Source of the DNA: Vermamoeba vermiformis
Taxonomy: Eukaryota > Tubulinea > Echinamoebida
Direction of reading: 5' to 3'
Length of the DNA stretch: 64,000 bases
Assembly (NCBI GenBank): GCA_045837725.1
Contig: JBEWZL010000236.1
Coordinates: 124,001 to 188,000, forward strand
Shown: one piece after another, positions 1 through 11,558 of the stretch
How positions within the stretch are numbered: position 1 is the stretch's first letter
Layout: each line of letters begins with the position of its first letter
Notes under the pieces: model-generated
Seen by the model: only the letters and a program-made list of their open reading frames with translations
Database searches by the model: none
Told to the model about the DNA's origin: nothing
Made by a program: the position numbers and the translations under genes

Positions 1-879
1 GTTGCACAGCTGGCCGCACAGCTTTGAGGTGCGCGAGTGCGTGGGCGAGGGACCAGCGCTCACTGTGCATCACTGCTGCCACGCACACTGCTGCGGACCG
101 AGACACCCCGGCATTGCAGTGCACCACTACCCCTCCTGTGCGCGTGTGAGTGCATTGTGTGGCAGTAGTAGTGTTAGTCACGCACCTGCTTCGCGACCAA
201 GGCGGATCCACTCCAAACACTGCGGCAACACGGCAAGCAGATCTGTCTCGTCCACATCAAGCACTGGCACTGTGAGGTACTTAAAGAGCTAAATTGTAGC
301 ATTAGCACGAGTCAAGAGCAGTGCTAGTACTGCACCTCTGGGAAGAGCGGCTGCAGATCTGGCACCAAGTTGAGTACGTGCGTGATGCCGAGCTGTTGTA
401 ACTGCTGCGCATCGGTAACACAGTCTTGACTGCCTAGTGGTAGCATCTATTGTAATTATATATCGATGGGCAGAAGGTGCTGTGCTCACCGATAAAGAGG
501 CCTGGCAACACCTTGTAACACAGCGGATCTGGCTTGCTGGAGGCGTGTTAATAGGTCCTTATAATACAACAGTGCTCTATTAATTACGTGTCTATAACAT
601 AGCCATGACTCGCGCCTTCTTCCACGACACTGTCCCCATCCATGACAACGCTGCACCAGTTAACAATGCCCAGCAGCACTCAGCACGCACTACGTACCTC
701 TTGCCGCTCTGATAAGTGATGCGCGTCTGTTGGTGCTTCAGTTGGGACTGGGCGAAGTCTTTGAGCTGTTCTGCCAGCGACGCAGCTGACACCTCCTTGA
801 CTGTAAATGTCGGGGGTGCTGGACACGCATGATTGTGTTGCATGCTAGTAGTAGTAGTGGTAGTGGTAGTGTTGTGCAC
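1..879 (-). CDS. Dual-specificity protein phosphatase, 3' end cut by window edge
   Basis: Exons on the minus strand: 879-698, 536-490, 433-336, 288-186, 135-<1. The protein starts with a Thr-rich stretch encoded by ACT/ACC repeats. It then has about 50 residues I do not recognise, followed by a cysteine phosphatase domain that opens with a VLPGLFIGSQD-like segment typical of DUSPs. The signature HCNAGVSRS (positions 109-83) supplies the catalytic Cys and Arg of HCxxGxxR(S/T), and an Asp-rich loop upstream (DVDE) is a candidate for the general acid. The family dephosphorylates phospho-Tyr/Thr on MAP kinases or related substrates; the substrate here cannot be told. The start is the first in-frame ATG of the exon. 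The C terminus lies outside the window. Divergent to the TBC gene, with 364 bp between start codons. Confidence 0.85.
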
Positions 880-1243
880 TCAATAATAATAAATTATACT
901 ATAGAACGGGTGTTGTGTGCCTCATACCAGGGCAGGGAAATTTAGCTTCCATTTCGCGTGAAAATAAGAACCACGCCCTCGCTTGCACGCACTACCACAA
1001 CTGGACGAGAAAACTCGATTGTAGCTGCATTCGTGAGCGCACTAGCACCAGTCACTGTTGTCTATGAGCTCTCGCAACTCGGTAACATTGGAATTGTTAA
1101 TTTTTCGTAATTTTTTAATGCTCGAAATTAAATGATTGCGACAATATATAATTGCACTGATCATTTAAATAATTGTAATGATACTAATAATTAATTTATT
1201 TTCTTAGGATTACAAATCCGGTTTATTTCGCGATCTAAGCACC
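880..1243. promoter_or_regulatory. Shared upstream region between phosphatase and TBC gene
   Basis: This gene-free 364-bp stretch separates two divergent start codons, so it must hold both promoters. The left half is of mixed composition. The right half (about 1090-1210) is very A+T-rich with many ATTAAT/AATAAT runs. No TATA box or named motif can be assigned with confidence. A promoter role is inferred from gene orientation alone. Confidence 0.4.
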
Positions 1244-3239
1244 ATGAACACTAATAATACAAACACTCCACCTCCACCCTATGTAAATACAAATCCACTC
1301 GCGCAGTCCGCGAATGGTCCTATATACACCATGTCCTATCTGCACCTGTCCTCACTGCGCGACAGTATCGATGAAGATCCAACCCCGCTCTATCCACAGC
1401 TGCAACAGCCACGCACGAGCACATCACCGCCACACTCCGCAGCACCCACGCAGTACTACACCGTCACTACGCGCAGTGCTGACCACTATCAGCCCCCGCC
1501 ACCGCGACCAGATCTGCCCCCGCTGTACAGTCACGTGCTGCAGAGCGGTGCCCCGAGTGTGTTGAGCACGCAGTATCAGCAGTACTTGACGCACTATCAG
1601 CACCAGCAGAACGTGCTGCACGCGCACTCAGTCGACGAGCACCTCAAGGCCCTGCAGCGCGAGGCCAAGTTCCGCAAGTTCCAGCAAGAGCAGATTGAAG
1701 AGATGCGCCGCATTGAACTCGCGCACGAGGCACGCAAGCGACAGTTGAGCGAAGAGCACAAGAAACAAGCGCAGCACAAGGGCAAAGAACTCGCGATACG
1801 GTGCAGCGAGACACAACTCGCGGACTTCAAGCGCGAGGCTCAGCACGTGATCGAAGCGTACCACAAGTGCGACACAGCCTCGACACCGCTGTGGCAGCTG
1901 ACTGCATTCACGGTGACTGCAGCTGAGGACCGATTGGCCACGCTGTACAGCAGTCGCGGACACTTCGACGCCAATCACCCGAGGTACGTAGCTGTCATTC
2001 TGTGGTGCGCACTGATTGACACGTGTCACATGTCAGCTTGCACTCCGACTGGCTCGTGTTGTCAGACGATGAGTCGCGCATCGTGACACTGCCGCAAGAC
2101 GACAATGCAGGTCTGGCGCAGTCCATTCGAGTGATGGAAGACAACAAGAACACGCAGTTCCTCACCGCACTGCAGTCCAACACCAGTGTCGCGCGATTGA
2201 GAGCCCTCGCCCTCGCGGTGGGAGTGCCGCATCAACACCGCGCAGAGATCTGGGCACGACTGCTCGGACTAGTGGGGCCTGATCCCGCCCAGTGGCACCA
2301 GCAACTGAAGCAGCGCCGCGATGCGTACGTGTCGCTGGTGAGTGCCCTGAGTGGCGCGATGAGTGCTGAGAGTGTGGTGCAGCTGCAGATGATTGCTGTC
2401 GATGTGCCGCGCACGCATCCGCAGGGCTGGGGACTGTTGTTCAGCGATCCAGTCATGCAACACTCGCTGCAGAGGGTGCTGCTCGTGTGGTCCGTCAATC
2501 ACCCACAAGTAGCCTATTATCAGGGCCTCAATGACCTCGTTGTGCCGCTGTACATTGTGTACATGACGGCGTGTCTGGGTCCGCTGAGCGATGACCACGA
2601 CGAGTACGTGCACAACAAGCACATTCACTACTTGCTGCCGAGCATCTTGCCGCTCATCGAGGCCGATGTCTATCACTCGCTGTGCATCATACTCGATCAG
2701 CTCTTGAAGCACAACAAGATCACGATTGGTGGCATATACGCTGAGCACATGGTCTCGCGTCTCGCTACACTGATGCAGCTCGTAGACAGTGCGTGACTAT
2801 CAATGTTATGTGTATATATATCGGTGCTCATCTCTCATTTCTGCAGAGCCGCTCGTCGATCACATGCGCAGCGAGGGCATGGAGTTCATGTTGTTCGCAT
2901 TCAGATGGCTGCTCTGTCTCTTCACTCGCGAGTTCTCCGTGCCCAATCTCATCTGTCTCTGGGTGCGTACTATCATAAATATGTGTATATATGCCACTAA
3001 CACATGCACAGGACGCGTTGATTGTGGATGGCGAGCGCGGCTTCGGTGAGTTCCCCGTGTACATTGCCGCTGCCTATCTGCGCAAGGTCGCTGAGCCGAT
3101 GCGCGACAAGTCGATGGCAGAGATGTTCCCGTACTTGATGCATCATCAGCCCTCCAGGACCTGGTCTGCGTATGACATGCACCTCTTGGTACAACTCGCC
3201 AAACAGCTGCGCAACACGCATCCGAATGTACACAGCTAA
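1244..3239 (+). CDS. TBC-domain Rab GTPase-activating protein (TBC1D22/Gyp1-like)
   Basis: Exons 1244-1983, 2037-2788, 2847-2962 and 3012-3239 give 611 residues. The first 110 residues are Pro/Tyr/Gln-rich and low in complexity. Residues about 130-185 form a charged Gln/Glu/Arg coiled coil. The TBC domain fills roughly residues 300-600. The arginine finger motif reads VDVPRT (canonical IxxDxxR type) and the glutamine finger reads YYQGLNDL. The C-terminal half has the FAFRWLLCLFTREF and ICLWDALIVDGERGF segments shared with Gyp1/TBC1D22. Such proteins stimulate GTP hydrolysis by Rab GTPases, typically on Golgi membranes; the target Rab is not predictable. Both catalytic residues are present, so it should be active. 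The start is the first ATG after an A+T-rich leader. Confidence 0.85.
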
Positions 3240-3983
3240 GATACTATTGTACAGTTGCAGCATTCTTGTTTATAATTGTAAAAAGTCATTATTATTTACA
3301 CCAATATTTTATACACTGGTTTTGGATCCAAAACCAATTCCCACATCCAACCCCCGAGTTAATTTCTTTATGACATTTAAAAGAACCACTTCAGCTATCT
3401 TGGACGCCAAGGAGGGGTGAGAACATTGCCGTGCGCGAGAAGGAGCAGATCCACCAGAGCTACAGGCAGCACTCTTGCGAATGGCCGAGCTCAATGGCAG
3501 ATCTACTCACAAACTCGCGGCGTCAAAGCTCAACAACAGATCCCTGACACAGCTCTATCATCAGTGGTATAGTTATATTAAGTAATTGCAGTCTAAGGTT
3601 TTCCAAAGACTGAATGATAGCGAGTTCAAACTTGCGTTTTTATGTCAGATCCGATCCCGCAACTGTGTGGGACAGAAAACTCTTCAACTTCTCGTCGGTT
3701 GCGAAAATGTTGGACCCCGTACTCCAAATTATCCGTACTTATCAATAACAGATCCTACAACGTATCTCCTTACTTCGCCGTCTTGTTAATTCAAAAAAAC
3801 GATCCAGGATCGTTATTATCAATTATATTAAATCTGTTATTTATTATTTGCCTCTCCTTTTAAATTGTTATACAATAACAATTTAGTGATCATAAATTAC
3901 AATTATTCCATAGAATTTTCATTAATTTTTAAAATGGATCGCGATCCAAATACTAAAATTACTTTTTTATTGTTAATTACAGT
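3240..3983. other. Convergent intergenic stretch, 744 bp
   Basis: The longest gene-free stretch in the window, between the 3' ends of the TBC and malic enzyme genes. Both ends are A+T-rich and must contain the two 3' untranslated regions. The middle (about 3340-3780) is richer in G+C and contains several GATCC-bearing words, but no tRNA, repeat array or family match was seen. A 54-codon open segment inside it is listed separately. Confidence 0.4.
3421..3585 (+). other. Coding-like open segment without a gene model
   Basis: Between a TGA at 3418-3420 and a TAA at 3583-3585, one frame reads through 54 codons with the composition of the host's exons, including MAELNGRS and KLNNRSLTQLYHQW. There is no convincing start codon or splice partner nearby. 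It could be a leftover exon of a lost gene, an exon of a gene not resolved, or chance. No family was recognised. Confidence 0.2.
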
Positions 3984-6052
3984 TTAGAGATGAGCTTGCA
4001 AAGCGTTGTGAAAGGGCACGTATTCGGGGATGTACATGCAGCGCTTGACGTACTCGATCAGATCACCCTTGGGCAATTCAAGCTGCGCGAGACCCTCTTC
4101 AACAGCGGTGCGATAGACATCAGCGGCAATTTGAGCTGAAATTTCGCGAATCTTGCTGAGAGGAGGGTAGATGCGACCTTGAGCGAGGTCCTCTTGCGAA
4201 GTGCAGTTAGCGAGAGCGCGCGAAGCAGCATTGATCATGGTGTCGGTGATCTTGACAGCCTGACACAACCAAGCACCATAGCCCAGACCGGGGAAGATGT
4301 ACATGTTGTTGCCCTGCGCTGGGTAGTAGATCTTGCCCTCGAGAGTGACGGGATTGAAAGGACTGCCTGAAGCGAAGATGCAGCGGCCCTGTGTGAACTC
4401 ATACGCAGACTGCGCGTCGCACTCCGAGTTCTTGGTGGGATTGCTGAGTGCAAAGATGATGGGACGCGCGGAGTGTTGCGCCATCATCTTGATCATGTCG
4501 GGAGTGAATGCACCGCCCTGGCCAGAGAGACCAATCAGCGCGGTGGGCTTGACGGCAGCAATCACATCGCTCAACGAGTGCACGGCATCGGTGCTGCGGT
4601 AGTCTTGACGCGCCCAGTCCACTTTGTGCGACTCCAAGTGCTCTCTGTCGCTGGTCACCAGACCCTTGCTGTCGCAGATGTAGAAGTGACGACGCGCCTC
4701 TTCTTTGCTCATGCCTGCCTCTTCGAACAGCACCATGATCTGACTCGCCACTCCCACTGCCGCTGAGCCTGCTCCTAGGAACACGATGCGGTGATCGCGC
4801 AACTCGAGACCTGACAGCTTGACAGCATTGATGAAGCCAGAGGTGACGACAGCCCCCGTGCCCTGAATGTCGTCGTTGAAGCAGCGCACTTTGTTGCGGT
4901 ACTGGTCCAACAGCTCGAAGCAGTGGTCGTTGCTGAAGTCTTCGAACTGCAGCACGGCGTGGGGCCACTTGTCCTTCACGGCCATGATGAACTCGTCCAA
5001 GAACGAGTAGTACTCTGCGCCCGTCAAACGAGGGTTCTTCACACCCATGTACACGGGGTCGTTGAGCAGCTTCTGATTGTTCGTGCCCACATCCAACAAC
5101 ACGGGCAATGTAGTCGCGGGGTGGAAGCCAGCACCGACAACATAGAGCGCGAGTTTGCCGACAGGAATGCCCATGCCGTTAGCACCCAGATCTCCCAGAC
5201 CCAAGATGCGCGAGCCGTCAGTCACGACGATGATGCCCACATCTCGATGAGGCCACTCATCTAACAACTTGCGAATGCGACCGCGGTAATGATGGCTCAA
5301 GTAAATTCCTTCAGCACTGCGCCACAAATGACCAAACTTCTGGCAGGCTTCACCGACAGTCGGGGTGTACACGACGGGGCACATCTCCTCCAAGTGACCC
5401 AACAACATGCGATAGTACGCCGTCTCGTTGCGTTCTTTCAATGATGCCAAGTAAACATACTGCATATATGAGGATTAATAAAGTGCACAAGTGAGAAACA
5501 TCAACAGTAGCTAGCATTGATATACAAACCTTGTCGATCGGAACTTGGAATGAACTGTACTGGACGTAGCAACGCTCCAATTGTTGATCAATAGTCTCAT
5601 GAATAGGAGGCAACATCATGGTAATGCCCAATGCCTCTCGCTCTTCAGCAGTAAAACCTACGAGCACGTAAAAAGATCGCGTTAAAAACGAGCCGTTGAA
5701 AAGATTATGAATCAAATGCTCTAAAAAACACGCCAATATTATAGCAGTAATATAATATGTATATCCGTGTGGTTACTATGATTAAAATCGCACCTGTTCC
5801 CTTGTTGAATCTAGGGTTACGCAGGATGTTGGCCTTGTTCTTCTTCATGCCCTCAAGGAAGATTTTAATGTCATGCAAGTGCTGCGCAAATATGATTAGT
5901 ATACATTGTTAGTAGAATAAGAGTTAAATCAGACGCACTTTTGCCTCGTTAATTTGATGGCGGACAGCTTCCTGCTCGTTCACAGGCAACAGATTCGCTT
6001 GACCGTGCACTTTGGCAACATTTTCTTGATATTGATTGAGTTGTTGCTCCAT
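3984..6052 (-). CDS. NAD(P)-dependent malic enzyme
   Basis: Exons 6052-5939, 5881-5794, 5657-5530 and 5459-3984 give 601 residues. The enzyme decarboxylates L-malate to pyruvate with reduction of NAD or NADP. Conserved blocks are the LPP near residue 85, a Tyr-containing VVYTPTVGEACQ segment (catalytic Tyr), GLGDLGANGMGIPVGK (first dinucleotide/malate region), FEDF (metal ligands Glu-Asp), CFNDDIQGTGAV (metal Asp) and the Rossmann motif FLGAGSAAVG. The length fits the roughly 550-600-residue eukaryotic form. The N-terminal 55 residues are hydrophilic and lack an obvious presequence, so a cytosolic location seems likelier than mitochondrial; this is an inference. Cofactor preference cannot be read with certainty. 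Divergent to eIF2B-beta. Confidence 0.93.
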
Positions 6053-6268
6053 TACTGTAGTCTAGTCTGCTCACGTGGTGTCGTGTTTGGCGGATCTGGA
6101 CTAAATGATATTTTCACTCCGCAAATTAGTCTTGTGACCATCACATCGGAGACTGCAAGAGAATTCAAGTGATTTTATATTCGTTGCTCTCCAATAGCCA
6201 CCTATTGATAGCGTTATTTGAAACAGTTTGTTGTCTAGTCAGAGAAAACAGATCCAAGAGTTTTAAAA
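6053..6268. promoter_or_regulatory. Shared promoter of malic enzyme and eIF2B-beta genes
   Basis: A 216-bp stretch between two divergent start codons. No clear TATA box was found. A promoter function is inferred from orientation only. Confidence 0.4.
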
Positions 6269-7779
6269 ATGGAAACGCGTATTAATGATTTTATATTGGC
6301 TCTTAAGAGAGGGTACGTGTAATATAAAGTAGAACCAATATTAGTTTTTGTTGGAAATTAATTACAAAAAAAATTAATAATTACATGTAATAATATTTTA
6401 TTTGAGAATACGCTAGATCCCGTTTGTTTATGATACAAAATTAACACGAAATTAATAGTAAAATCACTGGTTCATATGCCGCAGCAAAAGAGACAGCAGA
6501 GATCTTGCGTACTTTGATCGGTCACACGCGCTGGTCAAATGCCAAGCACTTGATTGAGATCATTAAATCTGTCGGCAAACGCATGACACAGGCCAAGCCT
6601 ATGGGTAAGTTGTTGCAGTTAATAAAGGCGTTAGCTGATCACAAAATCAGAGCTCGCTATTGGCAACATGATCCGTCGTGTGTTGTACTTGATCCGCGAG
6701 GAGTACACGCAACAGCAAGATGAACAGCCTGCCGCGACGCATGTAAGTTCATATATATATATGCCTAGTGTATGCTCACCACAGCTAGGACTTGCTGCGT
6801 CGTTCAAGCACCTTCAGTCTGGGTGCATCCACTCCCGCGCTGATTCAAGTGCTCGAAGAGGGTGAAGGCGAGACTATGGACCTCTCAGTATCATATGGTA
6901 AGTCACACAGTCCCCTGCACTGACGCTCATCAGTGCGCTAGGCAATCTCAAGTCGAATATCTTGGAGGGCATCAACGAGCTGATCGAAGAGCTGGGCTCG
7001 CTGTACAAAAACATCGCCGATCAAGCGCTCGATCACATCCACGCCAATGAAGTCATCATGACCTACGGCAAGAGTCGCACGGTTGAAGAGTTCCTCAAAG
7101 CTGCTGCTCGCAAGCGCAAGTTTGAAGTGATCGTCGCTGAGTCTGCGCCCTCGTAAGTGACACTCCTGAGCAATGGAGTCACGTGACTGACGACCAATCA
7201 CACGACAGCTACATGGGCCAAGAGACCGCCCTCGCCCTCTCCAAGGCCGGCATTGAGACCATTCTCATTCCTGACAGTGCAATCTACGCCATGATGGCGC
7301 GCGTGAACAAAGTGATTGTAGGCACGCACGCAGGTGTGTAGTCGTTATAACAACGATGGCGTTATATATATCACCTACTAAGCCTTGTCAGTGGTGGCCA
7401 ATGGAGGGCTGATCTCGCTCTCGGGCACGCACATGTTGGCCCAAGCAGCCAAGAAGCACTCAGTGCCCTTTGTAGTGTGCACAGGTCTGTACAAGTTGTG
7501 TCCGCTCTATCCGCACGATCAAGACACCTTCAACGAGCTCATGTCGCCACATGAAATTCTCAAGTTTGAGGATGTGGACACGGTAGAATACGTCAATGTC
7601 AAGAACCCTGCTTGGGACTACATCCCTCCTGAGCTGATTGGTCTATATGTTACAAACACGTATGTTATCTGCATGTTGATACTAGCGCGTACTGACGCTG
7701 TAATAGGGGCGGTCACAATCCTTCGTACATTTATCGCCTGCTGGCTGAGTACTACAACCCTGAAGATCAAGATGTATAG
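6269..7779 (+). CDS. EIF2B2: Translation initiation factor eIF2B subunit beta
   Basis: Exons 6269-6312, (possible microexon 6417-6421), 6485-6604, 6651-6742, 6789-6897, 6942-7152, 7209-7333, 7383-7659 and 7707-7779. eIF2B is the guanine nucleotide exchange factor for eIF2; the beta subunit is in the regulatory core that senses phosphorylated eIF2-alpha. Family landmarks are [13 protein letters not shown], a [20 protein letters not shown] block, [16 protein letters not shown], a SKAGIET segment, [14 protein letters not shown], and a C-terminal [14 protein letters not shown] with [11 protein letters not shown]. Exon 1 (ALKRG) also matches the family, but joining it directly to the exon at 6485 breaks the frame. 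The 172-bp interval is unusually long, and a 5-nt exon inside it would restore the frame. Confidence 0.93.
7178..7187. promoter_or_regulatory. Perfect palindrome GTCACGTGAC in an eIF2B-beta intron
   Basis: A 10-bp palindrome containing the CACGTG E-box core, in the intron between the exons ending at 7152 and starting at 7209. bHLH factors of the USF/Max type bind this core. Occupancy is not shown by sequence. Confidence 0.3.
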
Positions 7780-7962
7780 TCTTATATAGCGATATAGTTG
7801 TTAATTATTAATAAATATCCTGTACATTGCGCGAGTTGTTTGTAAAGTCAGTCATCACGTGCCTGAAGCGCATCAGTGACGTAGCGTGAGCTCATTTGTG
7901 CTCAGACAACATATGAACTCAAACACAGTGCCCTACAATTGAATGCATTAACACCACTAGTC

Positions 7963-10326
7963 ATGTCCCAATATCGTCACTTCAGAGATTTGGCGCGGGT
8001 AGGACACGGCGCACTGTTGGTGTTTGAGCGTATTTTATCCAAGCCTGGCAGCCACAAAATAATTAAGCAAAATATTGCCATTAATTCAGCGCACAAACTA
8101 TTTCCTGATACAAATACGAAACAAGAAACAAAAATTCAGTTGGGTAGTACAGCACCATCCGCCTCTAGTCAGATCCCTTCAGCGACAAATACAACAATAT
8201 TCACTGAAAAATCGCCTATCCAACCACTCAATGATAAGCTGTCGGTGTCTTCAGTTGACACGCAGACAGATCGTGCCCGCACTAGAAATTTGGTAATACG
8301 TGTTGATACACACGAATGACTTCCGTCTAACACCATACTATATAGGAGCTCAATGGTGATGCCCGCGAACGAGCGGTGCCATCCACGCGCATTGGCCGAA
8401 TGTGGCATTTGGGAGGTCTCGCAGCTAGTGTTGGTGCAAGTCTCATGGGCCAGCGATTGAAGCGATCAGTGGGCCTGGGCAGCGATGCAGACCCTGCTGC
8501 TACATTCTTCAGCGAGTCTAATGCCAAGAAGTAAGTGCCCCAAGGCATTGGGTGGATCTGACCGATTATAGGTTGGCTGACACGTTGTCGCGACTGCGCG
8601 GAGCAGCCCTGAAACTCGGTCAAATGATCAGCATTCAAGGTACAGTTTGGGCCTATTATTAAACACGACGTATTGATTTGAGCAGATGAAAATTTGTTGC
8701 CACCACAATTCGCCGCGTTGCTGGAACGAATGCGCCAAGGAGCTGACTTTATGCCCTTCAAACAAGTCGAAGTAATACCATTATAATTGCATTCTCACAA
8801 TACAGGCTCAATGATATTGTAACAGAAAGTAATGACGAGTGCTTATGGAGAGGATTGGCGCGACAACTTTAAAGAGTTCAACGAGCGACCAATCGCAGCA
8901 GCATCAATAGGACAGGTACGCGGATTATAGTGTCGGTGTTATATAACACTCGTGTCAGGTACACAAAGCAGTGTTGAAGAGCGGTCAACAAGTGGCAGTT
9001 AAAGTGCAATATCCTGGTGTGGCCAAGAGCATTGACAGTGACTTGAATAACCTCGCGAGTTTGTTGTTGTTTTCAAATTTATTGCCACCAGGACTGTTCC
9101 TCGAAAAGACTATTGAGGTTGCTAAGAAAGAATTGGGCATGGAGACTAATTACGAGAACGAAGCAGCCAATCAAATCAAGTACAAAGAATTAGTTGCAAA
9201 TGGTATGCAAGCTGACTGGCAGTACTTTTGTTGATTATACTTAGAGAGGAGCTTCTACGTGCCTGTTGTCTTCAATGAGCTGACACGCCAGCAAGTGTTG
9301 GTGACTGAGTTTGTCTACGGTGAAAGCTTTGAAACAATCGTCAAAGAGACACAAGAAGTGCGCAATTGGGTTAGTAATCACGCATTGAACAGCATCATCG
9401 ATGTTAATCAGTTGTAGGTGGCTTACAAAGTACTAGAGTTGACATTCAAGGAGCTTTTTGAGTTTAAGTTTATGCAAACGGATCCAAACTGGTCCAACTT
9501 CTTTTTCAACCCTCTGAAGAAAGAGGTTTGTATGCAATTCATCTAAAACGAAGCTAATTTAAGTACAGATTATACTGCTAGATTTTGGAGGTTGTAGACA
9601 ATTCTCAACAGCTTTTGTCGATGATTACATTCGAGTCATTCATGGAGCAATCGTTGGCAACGACAAGGAGGTATTAGAAGCATCGCAGAGGTTGGGCTTT
9701 TTAACAGGAGAAGAGGACGCAGTCATGCAAAAGGTAACTACGAAGGATGGTGTCATTGCAGAAGTCGTCAAGCAAAATAACAAGGTTCCATGGTGTAGTT
9801 GGTTATCACATCTGCTTAACACGCAGTAGGTCCTCGGTTCGATTCCGAGTGGAACCATTTCTTTTTTGCTTTTCTTTTTGCTCACCCCCCTTCTGCACTT
9901 GTTTGCTTTTTATCGTGCCCCTCTCTGTATGACTTAAAAGTTTTGAATTAGGCTCACGTGGGTGTGGCCCGTATGTTGGGAACGCCGTTCAAAAAATCTC
10001 CTCATCCCTTCGACTTCGCCAACCAAAACGTATGTATACGTTGTACTCTGCTCGTTTAACACACTACGCACAGATTTCCAAGGAAGTAGTGTCACTCATT
10101 CCAACAATGAGTCAACATCGACTCGCACCACCACCCGAAGAAACATATACCCTTCACAGGTACAAATATTATTAGATTGGTCGTTCATGAGTGCTAACAC
10201 TTCTTTATCTACAGAAAGCTATCCGGTGCCTTTTCTATTTGTACAAAGTTGAAAGCCAAGATTCATTGCAGTGACATATTTTGGAATATTTACAACGAAT
10301 ACAAGTTTGCTAGCGGAGTGAAATAA
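7963..10326 (+). CDS. COQ8: COQ8/ADCK-type atypical kinase for coenzyme Q synthesis
   Basis: Twelve exons: 7963-8292, 8346-8530, 8572-8639, 8686-8771, 8826-8915, 8959-9202, 9245-9369, 9418-9525, 9569-9733, 9952-10029, 10074-10159, 10215-10326 (558 residues). COQ8 proteins (UbiB family) act on the mitochondrial inner membrane and keep the ubiquinone-synthesis complex stable. Diagnostic motifs are the KxGQ region ([13 protein letters not shown]), the alanine-rich nucleotide loop ([11 protein letters not shown]), the VAVKVQYPG lysine, a divergent catalytic loop ([10 protein letters not shown]) and the metal-binding DFG ([10 protein letters not shown]). The C terminus keeps the [14 protein letters not shown] block. 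A Ser/Thr-rich linker precedes the conserved part. The intron at 9734-9951 is the longest and contains a tRNA gene. The start is the first ATG followed by an N terminus rich in basic residues. Confidence 0.93.
9740..9924 (+). repeat. Duplicated 185-nt block carrying tRNA-Val, copy 1
   Basis: This block lies inside the COQ8 intron 9734-9951 and starts 6 nt after the 5' splice site. Apart from one C in a C-run (six here, five in the other copy) it is the same as 12584-12767. It contains 44 nt before the tRNA, the tRNA, and 67 nt after it including a T-rich terminator. The sequence outside the block differs between the two introns. Confidence 0.95.
9784..9857 (+). tRNA. tRNA-Val (anticodon AAC), intron-hosted copy 1
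   Basis: A 74-nt cloverleaf: acceptor stem GGTTCCA/TGGAACC with discriminator A, D arm closed by GTG/CAC, anticodon loop TTAACAC giving AAC, and T arm CTCGG/CCGAG around TTCGATT. The B box GGTTCGATTCC is perfect. A T-run (TTTCTTTTTT) follows directly and fits RNA polymerase III termination. The top pair of the anticodon stem is a T-T mismatch. No tRNA intron. It sits on the same strand as the host COQ8 gene, inside its ninth intron. Confidence 0.93.
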
Positions 10327-10327
10327 A

Positions 10328-11324
10328 TTACTCTTGATTGTCAATTGCATTTCTGTGTGTAATTTTGTTTAATAACTTCCGAGCAACTCGTTGCACAGCG
10401 GCTAAAATGTATGGGAACTGCGCAATCGGCTCGACTGATAACACACCAGTCAATGACAAGCGACACAACAGCGAGTACCTGCGCGTAAAAGAGTTAGAAG
10501 AATTGCGACACGGTGAATCTGCAGCGAGTACTTGTAGTATGAGAGGGTCCACGGATTGTACACAGCATTGCCATGCTGCTTCGCGAACATATTGCGCTTA
10601 TAATTTGTAAACATTAGCCGCTCGAGCAGTGTCTTCAGCACCGTTAATATCGCCCCTGAGATGAGTGCGCTGTACACTGCTTGCTTGCGATCTGTTCGCT
10701 GCTCAGTGCCTTCTTCGTCAAAGTAACTCTCATAGGCCACATAGCGCACCACACCAACCTATGCGCCCAATTAATCTGAGTGATTCACCAGCAGTTGGAT
10801 GTAACTTACGACTACAAAAGATAGCAGAGACTTGCGCAAGTCAAAATTGAACACTACGGGCAGCAAACTGACAGCGTACGAGAGTGCGTGCGTGAGGGAC
10901 ACGAATTCAATGTCGACCAAGCGCAGTGTCGAGTAGTCCAGACGGCGCACAGGAATCAATCGCTCTGACACTCTACTCGCACATCAATATCTCGTTGCAA
11001 ATACAGGTGTAGCTGTTGTTACCTGTGCTGTTGCAGGCCTGCATTCCACGATTCAATGCGACGCCTGTGCCGTTCTTGGCGCTTGAATTCATTTTCACGC
11101 TGCTTGTGCTGATACAATTCAAAGTACAATTGCTTTTGATTCGTATTCCGTTCTAAGTTGCAATCTTCCCACGTGTTAATAATAAAATGGTGCCATAATT
11201 GATTATCGTCCGCTAATTTGTTCCTAATAATCCAATAATTAGTAAATTATGCCTGATTGCATGTTATGAATTATGTTAATAATTATTAATAATATCTTCA
11301 ATATTGATGTCACAGCGCCATCAT
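10328..11324 (-). CDS. Membrane protein of unknown function
   Basis: Exons 11324-11314 (weak), 11223-11023, 10972-10810, 10758-10479 and 10434-10328 give about 253 residues. I do not recognise the family. The N-terminal third is hydrophilic and rich in Gln/Arg/Glu, probably a helical coil (KQRENEFKRQERHRRR). The middle has two hydrophobic segments (around LTHALSYAVSLLPVVF and LLSFVVVGVVRYVAY), and further on come ALISGAILTVLKTLL and RVAILLTLL. Two to four membrane passes are plausible. The first exon is only 11 nt with an unusual donor (GTGACA); it was chosen because it supplies an ATG in the right phase, so the start is uncertain. The stop codon lies 1 bp from that of the convergent COQ8 gene. 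Confidence 0.6.
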
Positions 11325-11558
11325 ACCACCGCACGGAAACAAGCTCGCAGCGAAGAATTTGTTGTGGCGATAGAAAAGAAAATACGTAGCAAATAATTTC
11401 CTCGGGTAATGTGTCCATCGCTGTGCGACAAAAATGACGAAGTAAATTTCGGCGCCGCTTATTTCCGCTCAGTTCTTTGGCACGTGCCTGACCTCACCCG
11501 ACGAACTGGCCAGTTTCATCTTTCAACGCTTGCATCGACAACAACAGCACTAATAAGA

